Assembly (NCBI RefSeq): GCF_021952865.1
Contig: NZ_CP040792.1
Span: forward strand, 2,170,001-2,234,000
Direction of reading: 5' to 3'
From: Clavibacter californiensis
GTDB lineage: Bacteria > Actinomycetota > Actinomycetes > Actinomycetales > Microbacteriaceae
DNA: 64,000 nt
Of the stretch, positions 33,868 through 45,159 are shown piece by piece. The notes under the pieces are model-generated. The model saw only the letters and a program-made list of their open reading frames with translations. It searched no databases and was not told the origin of the DNA. The position numbers were made by a program, and so were the translations under genes. Within the stretch, counting starts at the first letter, position 1; each line of letters opens with the position of its first letter.

Positions 33868-36414
33868 CTACGTCTCGAGCGGGGTCGAGCCGTCCTCGGC
33901 CGACGGCTCGACGATGCCCGCGGCCGCGCCGGACGCCGCATCCGGCGCCTCGGCCGGGGTGACCGCCTGGCCGACGCTCCCGATCGCCTTCTCGAGCGGG
34001 ATGCCCGAGCCGTCGCGCTTCATGCCCGTGGGCGGCAGCTGCCTGACCTCGCCGGCCGCCCCGACCGCGAGGGCGGGCCCGGGGCCGACCCAGGCGAGGG
34101 CGAGGTGGTCCTCGCCCTTCAGGTACGCGTGCGCGCGGACCCCGCCCGTGGCGCGTCCCTTGCGAGGGAAGTCGCCGAACGCGCTCACCTTGGCGCGGCC
34201 GGGATCCACGCCCGCGATGGTGGCGGACGACGCCGAGATCGTGACGACCTCGGCACCCTCGGGCGCGACGGAGGAGAAGAACAGCACGCGCGCGCCTGCG
34301 CCGAGGTTGACGCCGGCGACGCCGCCCGCCTGGATGCCCTGGGGTCGCACGGACACCGCGGGGAAGTGCAGCAGCTGCGCCTCGCTGGTGACGAAGACGA
34401 GCTCGTCCGTCTCCGCGCCCTGCCGCGCACCGACGACCTCGTCGCCCTTCTTCAGCGCGATGACCTCGAACTCGGGCTTCGCGGGCAGGGCCGACGGGGC
34501 GATGCGCTTGACGACGCCCTGGCGCGTGCCGAGCGCGATGGCCTCGTCGGTGCCCAGCGCCACGAGCGCGACGACGCGCTCCTTCCTGTCGGTGAGACCC
34601 AGGTAGTCGCGGATCCGGACGCCGGCGCCCAGCTGAACGCTCGCGACCGGGACGACGGGGAGGTCGACAGGCGTCATCGTGATGAGCCGGCCGATGTTCG
34701 TGATCGCGCCGATGCGCGTGCGGCTCGTGGTCTCGATCGCCGTGAGGACCGCGTCTTGGGAGCTGCGGCGGACGGTCTGCAGGGGCGTGCCCGGCGCGTC
34801 CGTCGGCAGGTCGACGCGGACCGCGCGCCCGGTCGTCGACAGCAGCACCCGGCAGGGCACGTCCGCGATCTCGAGCACGGGCGCGGCACGGCGGCTCGAC
34901 GCCCCGGCGACGCTCGGCGCGGCCTCGGTGAGCAGGGTCCGGCGCGGCGTGCCGAAGCGGTCGGCGACCTCCTGCAGCTCGGTCGAGACGAGGGCCCGGA
35001 GCCGGCGGGGATCGGCGAGGATCGCCTCGAGCTCGGCGATCTCAGCCTGGAGCCTGTCCCGCTCCTCCTCGAGCTCGATGCGGCTGAACCGCGTGAGCCG
35101 GCGGAGGCGGAGCTCCAGGATGTAGTCGGCCTGCAGCGTCGACAGGTCGAACACGTCCATGAGTCGGGCGCGCGCCTGCTCGGTGTCGTCGCTGCCGCGG
35201 ATGACCTGGATAACCTCGTCGATGTCGAGGATGGCGATCAGCAGCCCGAGCACGAGGTGCAGCCGCTCCTGCCGGCGGGCGAGCCGGTAGCGCGTGCGGC
35301 GCGTGACCACCTCGAGCCGGTGCGCCACGTAGACCTGCAGCAGCTCCTTCAGCCCGAGCGTCTGCGGGCTGCCGTCGACGAGCGCGACGTTGTTGATGCT
35401 GAAGCCGTCCTCGAGCGGCGTGTAGCGGTAGAGCTGCTCGAGCACGGCCTCGGGGTTGAAGCCCGTCTTGATCTCGATCACGAGCCGCAGCCCGTGCGTG
35501 CGGTCGGTCAGGTCGGTGACGTTGGTGATGCCCGACAGCTTCTTGTTCTGGACGCCGTCCTTGATCTTCTCGATGACCTTCTCGGGGCCGACCAGGTACG
35601 GCAGCTCGGTGACGACGAGCCCCGACTTCCGGGGCGTGAGGCTCTCGACGGAGACGCGCGCGCGGGTCTTGAAGCTGCCGCGGCCGGTGAGGTACGCGTC
35701 CTTGACGCCCGACAGGCCGATGATCGTGCCTCCCGTGGGGAGATCCGGCCCCGGCACGAAGGCCATGAGGTCGTCCAGGCTGGCGTCCGGGTGGTCGATG
35801 AGATGGCGCGCGGCGCCGACGACCTCGATCAGGTTGTGGGGGACCATGTTCGTCGCCATGCCGACCGCGATGCCGCTCGCGCCGTTGACCAGCAGGTTCG
35901 GGAACGCCGCGGGGAGGACGGCCGGCTGCATGAACGCGTTGTCGTAGTTCGGGACGAAGTCGACGACGTCCTCGTCGAGGCCCTCGACCATCGCGAGCGC
36001 GGACGCGGCGAGCCGGGCCTCCGTGTAGCGGGGGGCGGCCGGACCGTCGTCGAGCGATCCGAAGTTGCCGTGCCCGTCGATGAGCGGAACCCGCAGCGTG
36101 AACGACTGCGCCATGCGCACCATCGCGTCGTAGATGGCGGAGTCGCCGTGCGGGTGGAGCTTGCCCATGACCTCGCCAGTGACGCGGGCGGACTTCACGT
36201 GGCCTCGGTCGGGGCGGAGGCCCATCTCGCTCATCTGGTACAGGATCCGGCGCTGCACGGGCTTGAGGCCGTCGCGCGCGTCGGGCAGGGCCCGCGAGTA
36301 GATGACCGAGTACGCGTACTCGAGGAACGAGTTCTCCATCTCGGTGGAGACGTCGACGTCCTCGATCCGCTCGGCGGGCTCGTCGGGCGTGGTGTTCGTG
36401 GTGGAGGGACTCAT
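33868..36414 (-). CDS. parC: DNA topoisomerase IV subunit A (GyrA/ParC family)
   Basis: An 848-residue DNA-cleaving subunit. Catalytic tyrosine Y130 in [10 protein letters not shown]; quinolone-resistance region [20 protein letters not shown] (~84-103) with Asp91 and Ser92 in its HPHGDS motif; the long coiled arm and a C-terminal beta-pinwheel domain follow. No clear GyrA box QRRGGRG is visible, which favours topoisomerase IV over gyrase. The C-terminal tail is acidic and Ala/Pro-rich. ATG 36414. It is divergent from the phosphodiesterase-like gene and convergent with parE. Confidence 0.94.
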   Translation of the reverse strand: MSPSTTNTTPDEPAERIEDVDVSTEMENSFLEYAYSVIYSRALPDARDGLKPVQRRILYQMSEMGLRPDRGHVKSARVTGEVMGKLHPHGDSAIYDAMVRMAQSFTLRVPLIDGHGNFGSLDDGPAAPRYTEARLAASALAMVEGLDEDVVDFVPNYDNAFMQPAVLPAAFPNLLVNGASGIAVGMATNMVPHNLIEVVGAARHLIDHPDASLDDLMAFVPGPDLPTGGTIIGLSGVKDAYLTGRGSFKTRARVSVESLTPRKSGLVVTELPYLVGPEKVIEKIKDGVQNKKLSGITNVTDLTDRTHGLRLVIEIKTGFNPEAVLEQLYRYTPLEDGFSINNVALVDGSPQTLGLKELLQVYVAHRLEVVTRRTRYRLARRQERLHLVLGLLIAILDIDEVIQVIRGSDDTEQARARLMDVFDLSTLQADYILELRLRRLTRFSRIELEEERDRLQAEIAELEAILADPRRLRALVSTELQEVADRFGTPRRTLLTEAAPSVAGASSRRAAPVLEIADVPCRVLLSTTGRAVRVDLPTDAPGTPLQTVRRSSQDAVLTAIETTSRTRIGAITNIGRLITMTPVDLPVVPVASVQLGAGVRIRDYLGLTDRKERVVALVALGTDEAIALGTRQGVVKRIAPSALPAKPEFEVIALKKGDEVVGARQGAETDELVFVTSEAQLLHFPAVSVRPQGIQAGGVAGVNLGAGARVLFFSSVAPEGAEVVTISASSATIAGVDPGRAKVSAFGDFPRKGRATGGVRAHAYLKGEDHLALAWVGPGPALAVGAAGEVRQLPPTGMKRDGSGIPLEKAIGSVGQAVTPAEAPDAASGAAAGIVEPSAEDGSTPLET

Positions 36415-36498
36415 GGACTCTCTGGGTCGGGGTCGGCGCTGCGTCGATCGGCGTCGTGACGCGGATGCGCGCCGGTCTGCTGTGGCAGACTGGGCCGG

Positions 36499-37638
36499 AT
36501 GGCCCCCATGCTACCGGCGCCCGGATCCAGCCGGATGAGCCTCACCGCGGTCATGCCCGGCTGCCTCGCCGCCCTCGCGGGCGAGGAGTCGGACGCCGGC
36601 CTCCCGCCCGTCGACCGGGCCGTGGTCGTCCTCGTGGACGGGCTCGGCTCCGCGGCACTCCGCGCCCGGGCCGGGCACGCCCGCCACCTGGTGCAGGGTT
36701 GGCGGAAGAAGGACGTCGTGGACGTGGGGTTCCCCACCACGACGGCGGCCAGCATCACGTCGCTCACCACCGGCGTGCGCGCGGGCGAGCACGGTCTCGT
36801 CGGGTACAGCGCGCTCGATCCCGCGCACGACCGCGTCCTCAAGCTGCTGTCCGGATGGGACGCCCGCAGCGTGCCCGAGGAGTGGCAGCCCGTCCCGACC
36901 GTGTTCGAGCGGGCGGTCGCCGCGGGCATCCCCGCGTACGTGGTCGGATCCGCCCGCTACGCCGGGTCGGGCTTCTCGCGGGCGGCGCTGCGCGGGGCGA
37001 CCTACGTCGCGGCCGAGTCGATCGCGGATCGCTTCACGACCACGCGAGCGCTCATGGACCGGGAGCCGCGCGCGCTCGTCTACCTCTACGTGCCTGAGCT
37101 CGACCAGGCCGCCCACTCGCACGGCTGGGAGTCGGATCGCTGGCTCCGCGGCCTGGAGGAGCTCGACCAGGCGGCGGGTCCCTTCCTCGACCGGCTCGGC
37201 TCCCGGGAGGGCGCCCTGATCACGGCCGACCACGGCATCGTCGACGTGCCCTCCGGATCCCAGGTGCTGTTCGACCGCGTGCCGGAGCTGGTCGCGGGCG
37301 TCCGTCACGTCGCGGGGGAGCCGCGCTGCCTCCACCTCCACCTCACGCCTGGCACGGACGCCGACGCCCTCGCCGACGCCTGGCGCGCCTCGGAGGGGTC
37401 GCGCGCCCATGTCGCGACGCGCGCCGAGGCGATCGCCGCCGACTGGTACGGGCCGGTCCGGGATGACGTGGCGGCGCGCATCGGCGACGTCGTCGTCGCG
37501 ACGCGCTCGCTCATCGCGTACTACGACGGCCGGCCGCGGGACCAGGGCGCCCGTCGCATGATCGGACAGCACGGATCGTTCTCCGACGAGGAGCGGCTGG
37601 TGCCCCTCGTCCGCGCGGGAGCCTTCGCCCGCGGCTGA
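36499..37638 (+). CDS. Alkaline-phosphatase-superfamily nucleotide pyrophosphatase/phosphodiesterase
   Basis: A 379-residue enzyme of the NPP-like branch. Metal and catalytic residues are in place: Asp in VVLVDGLG, nucleophile Thr in [10 protein letters not shown], Asp/His in [13 protein letters not shown] in ITADHGIVD, and His in IGQHGSFS. No signal peptide is evident, so it is probably cytoplasmic; the substrate is unknown. CAGACT (36486-36491) ends seven bases before ATG 36499, the leaderless layout with a slightly weaker -10. It is divergent from parC. Confidence 0.9.
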   Translation: MAPMLPAPGSSRMSLTAVMPGCLAALAGEESDAGLPPVDRAVVVLVDGLGSAALRARAGHARHLVQGWRKKDVVDVGFPTTTAASITSLTTGVRAGEHGLVGYSALDPAHDRVLKLLSGWDARSVPEEWQPVPTVFERAVAAGIPAYVVGSARYAGSGFSRAALRGATYVAAESIADRFTTTRALMDREPRALVYLYVPELDQAAHSHGWESDRWLRGLEELDQAAGPFLDRLGSREGALITADHGIVDVPSGSQVLFDRVPELVAGVRHVAGEPRCLHLHLTPGTDADALADAWRASEGSRAHVATRAEAIAADWYGPVRDDVAARIGDVVVATRSLIAYYDGRPRDQGARRMIGQHGSFSDEERLVPLVRAGAFARG

Positions 37639-37693
37639 CCCGCCCGACGATCGCGGGCCGCCTCCAGGGCGACCCGTCGGACGACGGGTGGGA

Positions 37694-38884
37694 TCAGGCC
37701 AGGTGGTCGTCGTCGCTGCGCGCGCCGAACACGATCTCGTCCCAGCTCGGCATCGCCGTCCGCCCGCGTCGGCCGGACGGCTTCCCGGATCCGCGAGCCT
37801 CGCCGGTGCCGGGCGTGCGCAGGCCCTCGTCCTCGGCATCGTCGCGCGGGCGGTCGCGGCCCGTGTCGACGCGGCCGATGCCGGGGATCACCGCGGACCG
37901 CAGCGGCGGCACGGAGCGCTGACCGCCGCGCGGGCGGGACAGCTGCGCGTCGCGCGGGGCGACGGGAGCGGGAGCCTCATCGGCCTGGTCGTCGGCCTCG
38001 TCCTCGCGCGGCACGGACTCGCGCTCGCCCCGGCGGCGGCGGAGGGCCTCGAGCAGGTCGGCGGTCTCGTTCAGCTCGACCTGCGCGACGCGCGCCGGCT
38101 GCTGGCTGCCTGCGGGGTGGTTGCCCTGCCGCCCGAGGTGCGAGACGGACGCGCCCTCATCGCGGCGCGGCGTCTCCCACGGCTGGGGAGCGGTGTCCTG
38201 CGTGGCGGACGCCGTAGGCTCGGGCAGGCGGAACGCCCCGCTGTCGAAGCGCGTGACGCCGGCCTCCTCGTGCGTGTCCGCGGCCTCGGGCGGGAGAGCC
38301 CGGAGCCGGGGGATGAGCGCCCCGCGGATCTCGCCCTGCTGCGAGAGCGTGATCGCCTCGTTGTTGGCGGGGGAGAGCGCGTGCTTCTTGGCGTCGTAGG
38401 CCCAGCGCGCGTCGTGCTCGATCTCCTCGCTCGTGAACGCGACCTTCACGACCCAGCCGCCGAGCTGCTCCCTCCAGCTGCTCCAGCGCACCTCCTGCGC
38501 GCCGAGCGACTCGAGGCGCTCTTCGATGACCTGCCCGAACAGCGTGCCCTGGCCCATCGGGTCGACCTCGATGGCGGTGTGGACGGGCACCTTCATCGCG
38601 CTGCGCACGACGTGCTCGCGCTCGGCGACGACGGGCCCCTCGAACTTGCGCACGTACTCCACGGACGCGCCGGTCTCCCGCGCGACGTCCTCGGCGCTCA
38701 TGCCCTGGCGGATGAAGGACTGGATGATGCGCGGCGCGGCCTTGCGCGTCGCACCGCCGTCGGCGGACTGGCGGCGGAGCGCGGACCGGAAGGAGTCGTC
38801 CATCACGAGACGGTGCCGTTCACCGCCTGCGGCCTCGACGACGAGGGCGCCGTCCTCGACTCCGACGATTTTCAGATCCTGCAT
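37694..38884 (-). CDS. sepH: SepH septation protein (DUF3071)
   Basis: A 396-residue actinobacterial cell-division protein; SepH is known in Streptomyces to promote FtsZ assembly. The N-terminal DUF3071 domain opens with QDLKIVGVEDGALVVEA and contains a helix-turn-helix (SAEDVARETGASVEYVRKFE, ~75-94). The C-terminal half is disordered and charged, ending in a conserved short motif (PSWDEIVFGARSDD). ATG 38884 is chosen because the domain begins there; the frame stays open upstream but is not protein-like. The 325-base gap to the divergent DUF4193 gene holds dyads. Confidence 0.93.
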   Translation of the reverse strand: MQDLKIVGVEDGALVVEAAGGERHRLVMDDSFRSALRRQSADGGATRKAAPRIIQSFIRQGMSAEDVARETGASVEYVRKFEGPVVAEREHVVRSAMKVPVHTAIEVDPMGQGTLFGQVIEERLESLGAQEVRWSSWREQLGGWVVKVAFTSEEIEHDARWAYDAKKHALSPANNEAITLSQQGEIRGALIPRLRALPPEAADTHEEAGVTRFDSGAFRLPEPTASATQDTAPQPWETPRRDEGASVSHLGRQGNHPAGSQQPARVAQVELNETADLLEALRRRRGERESVPREDEADDQADEAPAPVAPRDAQLSRPRGGQRSVPPLRSAVIPGIGRVDTGRDRPRDDAEDEGLRTPGTGEARGSGKPSGRRGRTAMPSWDEIVFGARSDDDHLA

Positions 38885-39209
38885 GGGTTCCACGCCTCTC
38901 GCGCTCACTGGACGATTCACGATCGCACGACTCGGCCCCTCTTCCGGGGAATACGCGTGGCGCGCCGCGACTTGGGTCCGACGAGAGCGCCGGAAGGCGA
39001 GATCGCGGGTCCGGAGCGCAGGTTGTTCGTGCGCGAACGGTGTACCGTGTGAGTCCGCATCCGCGGCCCGATGACGGGCCGGCTCCCCGCATCCAAACCG
39101 CCGATCAGGAGGCCCGACAGGGGCCTCAGGACGGTTTGCTATCCGGATGCGATTCATGCAAACTGTGCCCGCCGATTCCGTTCGGCGGTTATTCGAGAAG
39201 TGGACAGGA
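38885..39209. promoter_or_regulatory. 325-base divergent region sepH / DUF4193, with several dyads
   Basis: Plus strand: TTGCTA (39136-39141), 17 bases, CAAACT (39159-39164) is a good promoter for the DUF4193 gene. A stem AAACCG/CGGTTT (39095-39100 with 39132-39137) encloses the hairpin GAGGCCC/GGGCCTC (39109-39127), and its right arm overlaps the -35. GTTTGC/GCAAAC lies across the promoter spacer. A leader hairpin CCGCCGA/TCGGCGG (39169-39188) precedes the start codon. The left half (38885-39090) shows nothing clear. Confidence 0.5.
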
Positions 39210-39503
39210 ATGGCAACTGATTACGACGCCCCGCGCAAGACGGAGGACGACTCCGACTCGATCGAGGCTCTGAAGGAGCGCGTCCCGGACCGCATGTCCG
39301 GGGTCGTGGACGTCGACGATGCCGACAACCCCGGGAGCTTCGACCTCGCCGGAGCGGACCTCTCCGACCTCGAGCTCGAGACGGTGGTGCTGCCGCCCCA
39401 GGCGGACGAGTTCACCTGCGTGAGCTGCTTCCTCGTGAAGCACCGCTCGCAGATCGACCACCAGGAGAAGCTCGGACCCATCTGCCAGGAGTGCGCCGCC
39501 TAG
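39210..39503 (+). CDS. DUF4193 zinc-ribbon protein
   Basis: A 97-residue acidic conserved actinobacterial protein. Four cysteines form a classical ribbon: C70-VS-C73 and C92-QE-C95, with the acidic N-terminal two thirds ending in LELETVVLPPQADEF. Function is unknown; relatives are highly expressed and sit next to DUF3093 and dut, as here. ATG 39210 has a weak ribosome site (GAAG at nine bases); an in-frame ATG at 39147 would lie inside the promoter. Expression may be shaped by the leader hairpin at 39169-39188. Confidence 0.92.
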   Translation: MATDYDAPRKTEDDSDSIEALKERVPDRMSGVVDVDDADNPGSFDLAGADLSDLELETVVLPPQADEFTCVSCFLVKHRSQIDHQEKLGPICQECAA

Positions 39504-39552
39504 AGCGACGCCGGGCCATGTCCCCCTCGGAGGCCTCGCGCCCCGCCGCACG

Positions 39553-40002
39553 TCATGATCGCCGCGATCCCCGGATCGCGGCGATCAGTCGTTCCGGGGT
39601 CCGCGTGGACAGCAGCCAGTAGGGCGCCGGGTCCGCCGCGTCCAGGAGCGGCACCTTGACGACCGGATCCACCCATCCGCGGATCACGAGGTACGCCCGC
39701 GCATGCAGGCGCGTTCCGCGCTCCGCCGTCGCCTGGGCCCCCCGGAACCCCTCCGGCTCACCGAGCTGCTCGACGTCGATGGACGCACGGCCGGCCCGCA
39801 GGCGCCCGTCGACCACCTCGATGACCGGGCTCGTGAGCACGAGCGTCGCGACGACCCCCGCGTAGAGCACGATCGCGACGACCACCCCGGCGATGACGCT
39901 GATGGGGAGGAACACGAGCAGGCTCGCGGGGATGACGAGGGCGGTGGCGACGAAGAGCCAGGGAGCCGGCCACAGCCGCTCGCTGTAGGGGGATGCGGGC
40001 AT
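39553..40002 (-). CDS. DUF3093 membrane protein
   Basis: A 149-residue protein with two membrane helices (about 13-34 and 36-58) followed by a soluble beta-rich domain that contains the conserved RAYLVIRGWVDPVVKVPLLD and YWLLSTRTPERL. Function is unknown. It is found beside dut and the DUF4193 gene in many actinobacteria and is divergent from dut here. ATG 40002; I see no clear ribosome site. Confidence 0.9.
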   Translation of the reverse strand: MPASPYSERLWPAPWLFVATALVIPASLLVFLPISVIAGVVVAIVLYAGVVATLVLTSPVIEVVDGRLRAGRASIDVEQLGEPEGFRGAQATAERGTRLHARAYLVIRGWVDPVVKVPLLDAADPAPYWLLSTRTPERLIAAIRGSRRS

Positions 40003-40040
40003 GCGCCTATTCGATCAGATTCCTGCACTAGCCTCGGACC

Positions 40041-40511
40041 GTGCCCGATCCCGTCGACGTCCTCATCGCGGGCGACGCCCCGATCCCGGCCTACGCGCAT
40101 CCCGGTGACGCCGGCGCCGACCTCACGGCAGCGGAGGCCGTCCGCCTGGAGCCCGGCCAGCGGGCCACCGTCGGCACCGGCGTCTCCATCGCCCTCCCGG
40201 ACGGCTACGCGGCCTTCGTGCTGCCCCGGAGCGGACTGGCCGCGCGCCATGGCATCACGATCGTGAACGCGCCCGGCACCGTCGACGCCGGATACCGCGG
40301 CGAGATCCGCGTCACCCTCCTCAACACCGATGCCGACGCCGCGTACGATGTCGCGGTCGGCGACCGCATCGCGCAGGTCGTCGTCATGCCGGTCAGCCGG
40401 GTGCGGTTCGTGCCCGTCCAGAAGCTGCCCGGGAGCCACCGCGGTGCGGGGGGCTTCGGCTCCACGGGCACCGGTGCCCTCCCCGCCCGAGATCCAGGAG
40501 ACCGAACATGA
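40041..40511 (+). CDS. dut: Deoxyuridine 5'-triphosphate nucleotidohydrolase
   Basis: A 156-residue trimeric dUTPase that hydrolyses dUTP to dUMP, keeping uracil out of DNA and feeding dTMP synthesis. Five family motifs: PGDAGADL, PRSGLAARHG, GTVDAGYRGEI, GDRIAQVVV and the C-terminal P-loop-like RGAGGFGSTG. GTG 40041 has TAGCCT (40029-40034) six bases upstream, so leaderless. The stop overlaps the next start (ATGA), making an operon with the DUF3710 and DUF3159 genes. Confidence 0.97.
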   Translation: MPDPVDVLIAGDAPIPAYAHPGDAGADLTAAEAVRLEPGQRATVGTGVSIALPDGYAAFVLPRSGLAARHGITIVNAPGTVDAGYRGEIRVTLLNTDADAAYDVAVGDRIAQVVVMPVSRVRFVPVQKLPGSHRGAGGFGSTGTGALPARDPGDRT

Positions 40512-41200
40512 CCGACGAGAACGCGAACCAGCCGGACGACGCCGCCCTCGCGGACGACGCCGAGGACGTCCTGGACGCCAAGTCCGCGCCCGACGACCGC
40601 GCCGACGAGGGCCCGCTCGACGAGACCGAGGCCAACCCCGTGCGTCCGTACGTCGACCTGGGCGGGATCAAGATCCTCCCGCGGGAGGGCCTCCACCTCC
40701 GCCTCGAGGTCGCCGAGGGCACCCAGCAGGTCGTCGCGATCGGCCTGGACTTCGCCGAGTCCAGCCTCCAGGTCCAGCCGTTCGCGGCGCCGCGCTCGAG
40801 CGGGCTGTGGCACGAGATCCGCACGAGCATCGGGGAGCAGATCCAGAGGCAGGGCGGCACCACGCGCCTCGCCGACGGCCCGTTCGGCCCCGAGCTCCAC
40901 GCCGCCATCCCCGTCGTGCAGCAGCCGGGCCAGCCCGCGGCCAGCACGCGGGACGCGCGCTTCATCGGCGTCGACGGCCCGCGCTGGTTCCTGCGCGGCG
41001 TCATCACCGGCCGCGCCGTGACGGATCCCGAGGCCGCCGCCGCCGTCGAGGACCTGTTCCGCAGCGTCGTCGTCGTGCGCGGCTCGTCGCCCATGCCCCC
41101 GCGCGACCTCATCCCGCTCAAGATGCCCGCCGCCCAGGTCGGCACCACCCCGGGCGCGGCTCCGGCCGGCGAGGGCCCGGCACCCGCGCTGGGCTCCTGA
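40508..41200 (+). CDS. DUF3710 protein
   Basis: A 230-residue soluble conserved actinobacterial protein. An acidic disordered N-terminus (~1-42) precedes the domain PVRPYVDLGGIKILPREGLH, with later conserved stretches RSSGLWHEIRTSIGEQI and GVDGPRWFLRGVITGRA. Function is unknown. It is translationally coupled to dut (ATGA overlap) and followed after two bases by the DUF3159 gene. Confidence 0.92.
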   Translation: MTDENANQPDDAALADDAEDVLDAKSAPDDRADEGPLDETEANPVRPYVDLGGIKILPREGLHLRLEVAEGTQQVVAIGLDFAESSLQVQPFAAPRSSGLWHEIRTSIGEQIQRQGGTTRLADGPFGPELHAAIPVVQQPGQPAASTRDARFIGVDGPRWFLRGVITGRAVTDPEAAAAVEDLFRSVVVVRGSSPMPPRDLIPLKMPAAQVGTTPGAAPAGEGPAPALGS

Positions 41201-41202
41201 CC

Positions 41203-42000
41203 GTGTCGGGTGAGGATCCGCTCGAGCGGGATCCGCAGCGCCCGGCGCCCGGCGACGACGCGTCCGCGACCGACAACGATGCGGCCGGACACGCGTCACC
41301 TGCCGCTCCGGGCGAGGCGATCGGCGCGAGCATGGCCCAAGCCGCGGAGCGCGCGGGCCTCGGGCAGGCGGCGCGCGGCGAGACGATGACGGCCGCCGCC
41401 CTCCTCACCGCGATGGGCGGCGTCCGCGGCATCCTCGAGGCGATCGTCCCCGGGCTCCTCTTCCTCGTGGCGTTCACGATCACGCGCGACGTCGTGCTCT
41501 CCGTCGCGGTGCCGGTCGTCGTGGCGGTCGTGGCCGTCGTCGCCCGACTCGCGCAGCGGTCGGCCGTCGCACCCGCCGTGGGCGGCCTCGTCGGCATCGT
41601 CATCTCCGCGTTCCTGGCGCTCCGCTCGGGGGAGGGCCGCGACTTCTACGCGCTCGGGCTCTGGACCAACGGCGCCTACTTCGCCGTGCTGCTGCTCTCC
41701 GTCGTGGTGGGCTGGCCGCTCGTCGGGGTCGCCGTCGGCTTCCTCATGGGCGACGGCACGGCCTGGCGGCAGGACCGCAGGAAGGCCAGGGCGCTCCGCC
41801 TGCTCACCCTCGTGTGGGTCGGCTTCTTCGCGCTCCGCCTCGCGGTGCAGCTCCCGCTCTACCTCGCCGACGCGATCGACGCGCTCGGCGTCGCGCGACT
41901 GGTGATGGGCACGCCCCTGTACGGCGTGCTCCTCGTCCTGTCGTGGCTCTTCGTGCGCGCCGTGTACGCGAAGGACCCGACGGCACCGGCCGCCGGCTGA
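41203..42000 (+). CDS. DUF3159 multi-pass membrane protein
   Basis: A 265-residue conserved actinobacterial membrane protein with an acidic N-terminus and about six helices (roughly 77-95, 97-112, 117-136, 158-180, 200-218, 234-256). The family hallmark GGVRGILEAIVPGLLFLVAF starts the membrane part, and FLMGDGTAWRQD is a conserved cytoplasmic loop. Function is unknown. GTG 41203 lies two bases after the DUF3710 stop: third gene of the dut operon. Confidence 0.92.
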   Translation: MSGEDPLERDPQRPAPGDDASATDNDAAGHASPAAPGEAIGASMAQAAERAGLGQAARGETMTAAALLTAMGGVRGILEAIVPGLLFLVAFTITRDVVLSVAVPVVVAVVAVVARLAQRSAVAPAVGGLVGIVISAFLALRSGEGRDFYALGLWTNGAYFAVLLLSVVVGWPLVGVAVGFLMGDGTAWRQDRRKARALRLLTLVWVGFFALRLAVQLPLYLADAIDALGVARLVMGTPLYGVLLVLSWLFVRAVYAKDPTAPAAG

Positions 42001-42073
42001 CCTCGGCCCCTCTCGACGTCGCCGCGGCGCGCGTTCCGCCGCGCGCCGCGGCACCCTGTCGGCGTCGCGATGC

Positions 42074-42096
42074 TAGATTCATCTCGACGTCGAGAT
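42074..42096 (+). promoter_or_regulatory. acnA -10 element abutting a perfect 16-bp palindrome
   Basis: TAGATT (42074-42079) is a likely -10. Directly after it, ATCTCGACGTCGAGAT (42081-42096) is a perfect 16-base palindrome covering the expected transcription start. It is well placed for a repressor. It does not match the AcnR site known in Corynebacterium. The leader to the GTG start is about 145 bases. Confidence 0.6.
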
Positions 42097-42231
42097 ACAT
42101 CGACGCCGTCCCGCCTCGCGTCGGCGTGCCCGATCAGGGTCGCCTTACTGGACCCGGCCGCGGCGGGCGACCAAGATCGGATGACGGGCGGAATCGACTT
42201 CCGCGCCCATCCAGCGAGGGAAGAGGGCCAC

Positions 42232-45045
<2,814 letters not shown>

Positions 45046-45059
45046 CAGCAACCTGAGGG

Positions 45060-45081
45060 GGCCGGGCGGCGACGCCCGGCC
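45060..45081. terminator. Hairpin terminator after acnA
   Basis: GGCCGGGCG (45060-45068), loop GCGA, CGCCCGGCC (45073-45081), followed by TCCTTCGT. It sits 15 bases after the acnA stop. Confidence 0.8.
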
Positions 45082-45159
45082 TCCTTCGTGCATGCAGGGC
45101 CCTGCGTACACTCGAAGAGGCGGGTGCCTGCACATGGCGCCCGATGGAAGGCGGTCAGC

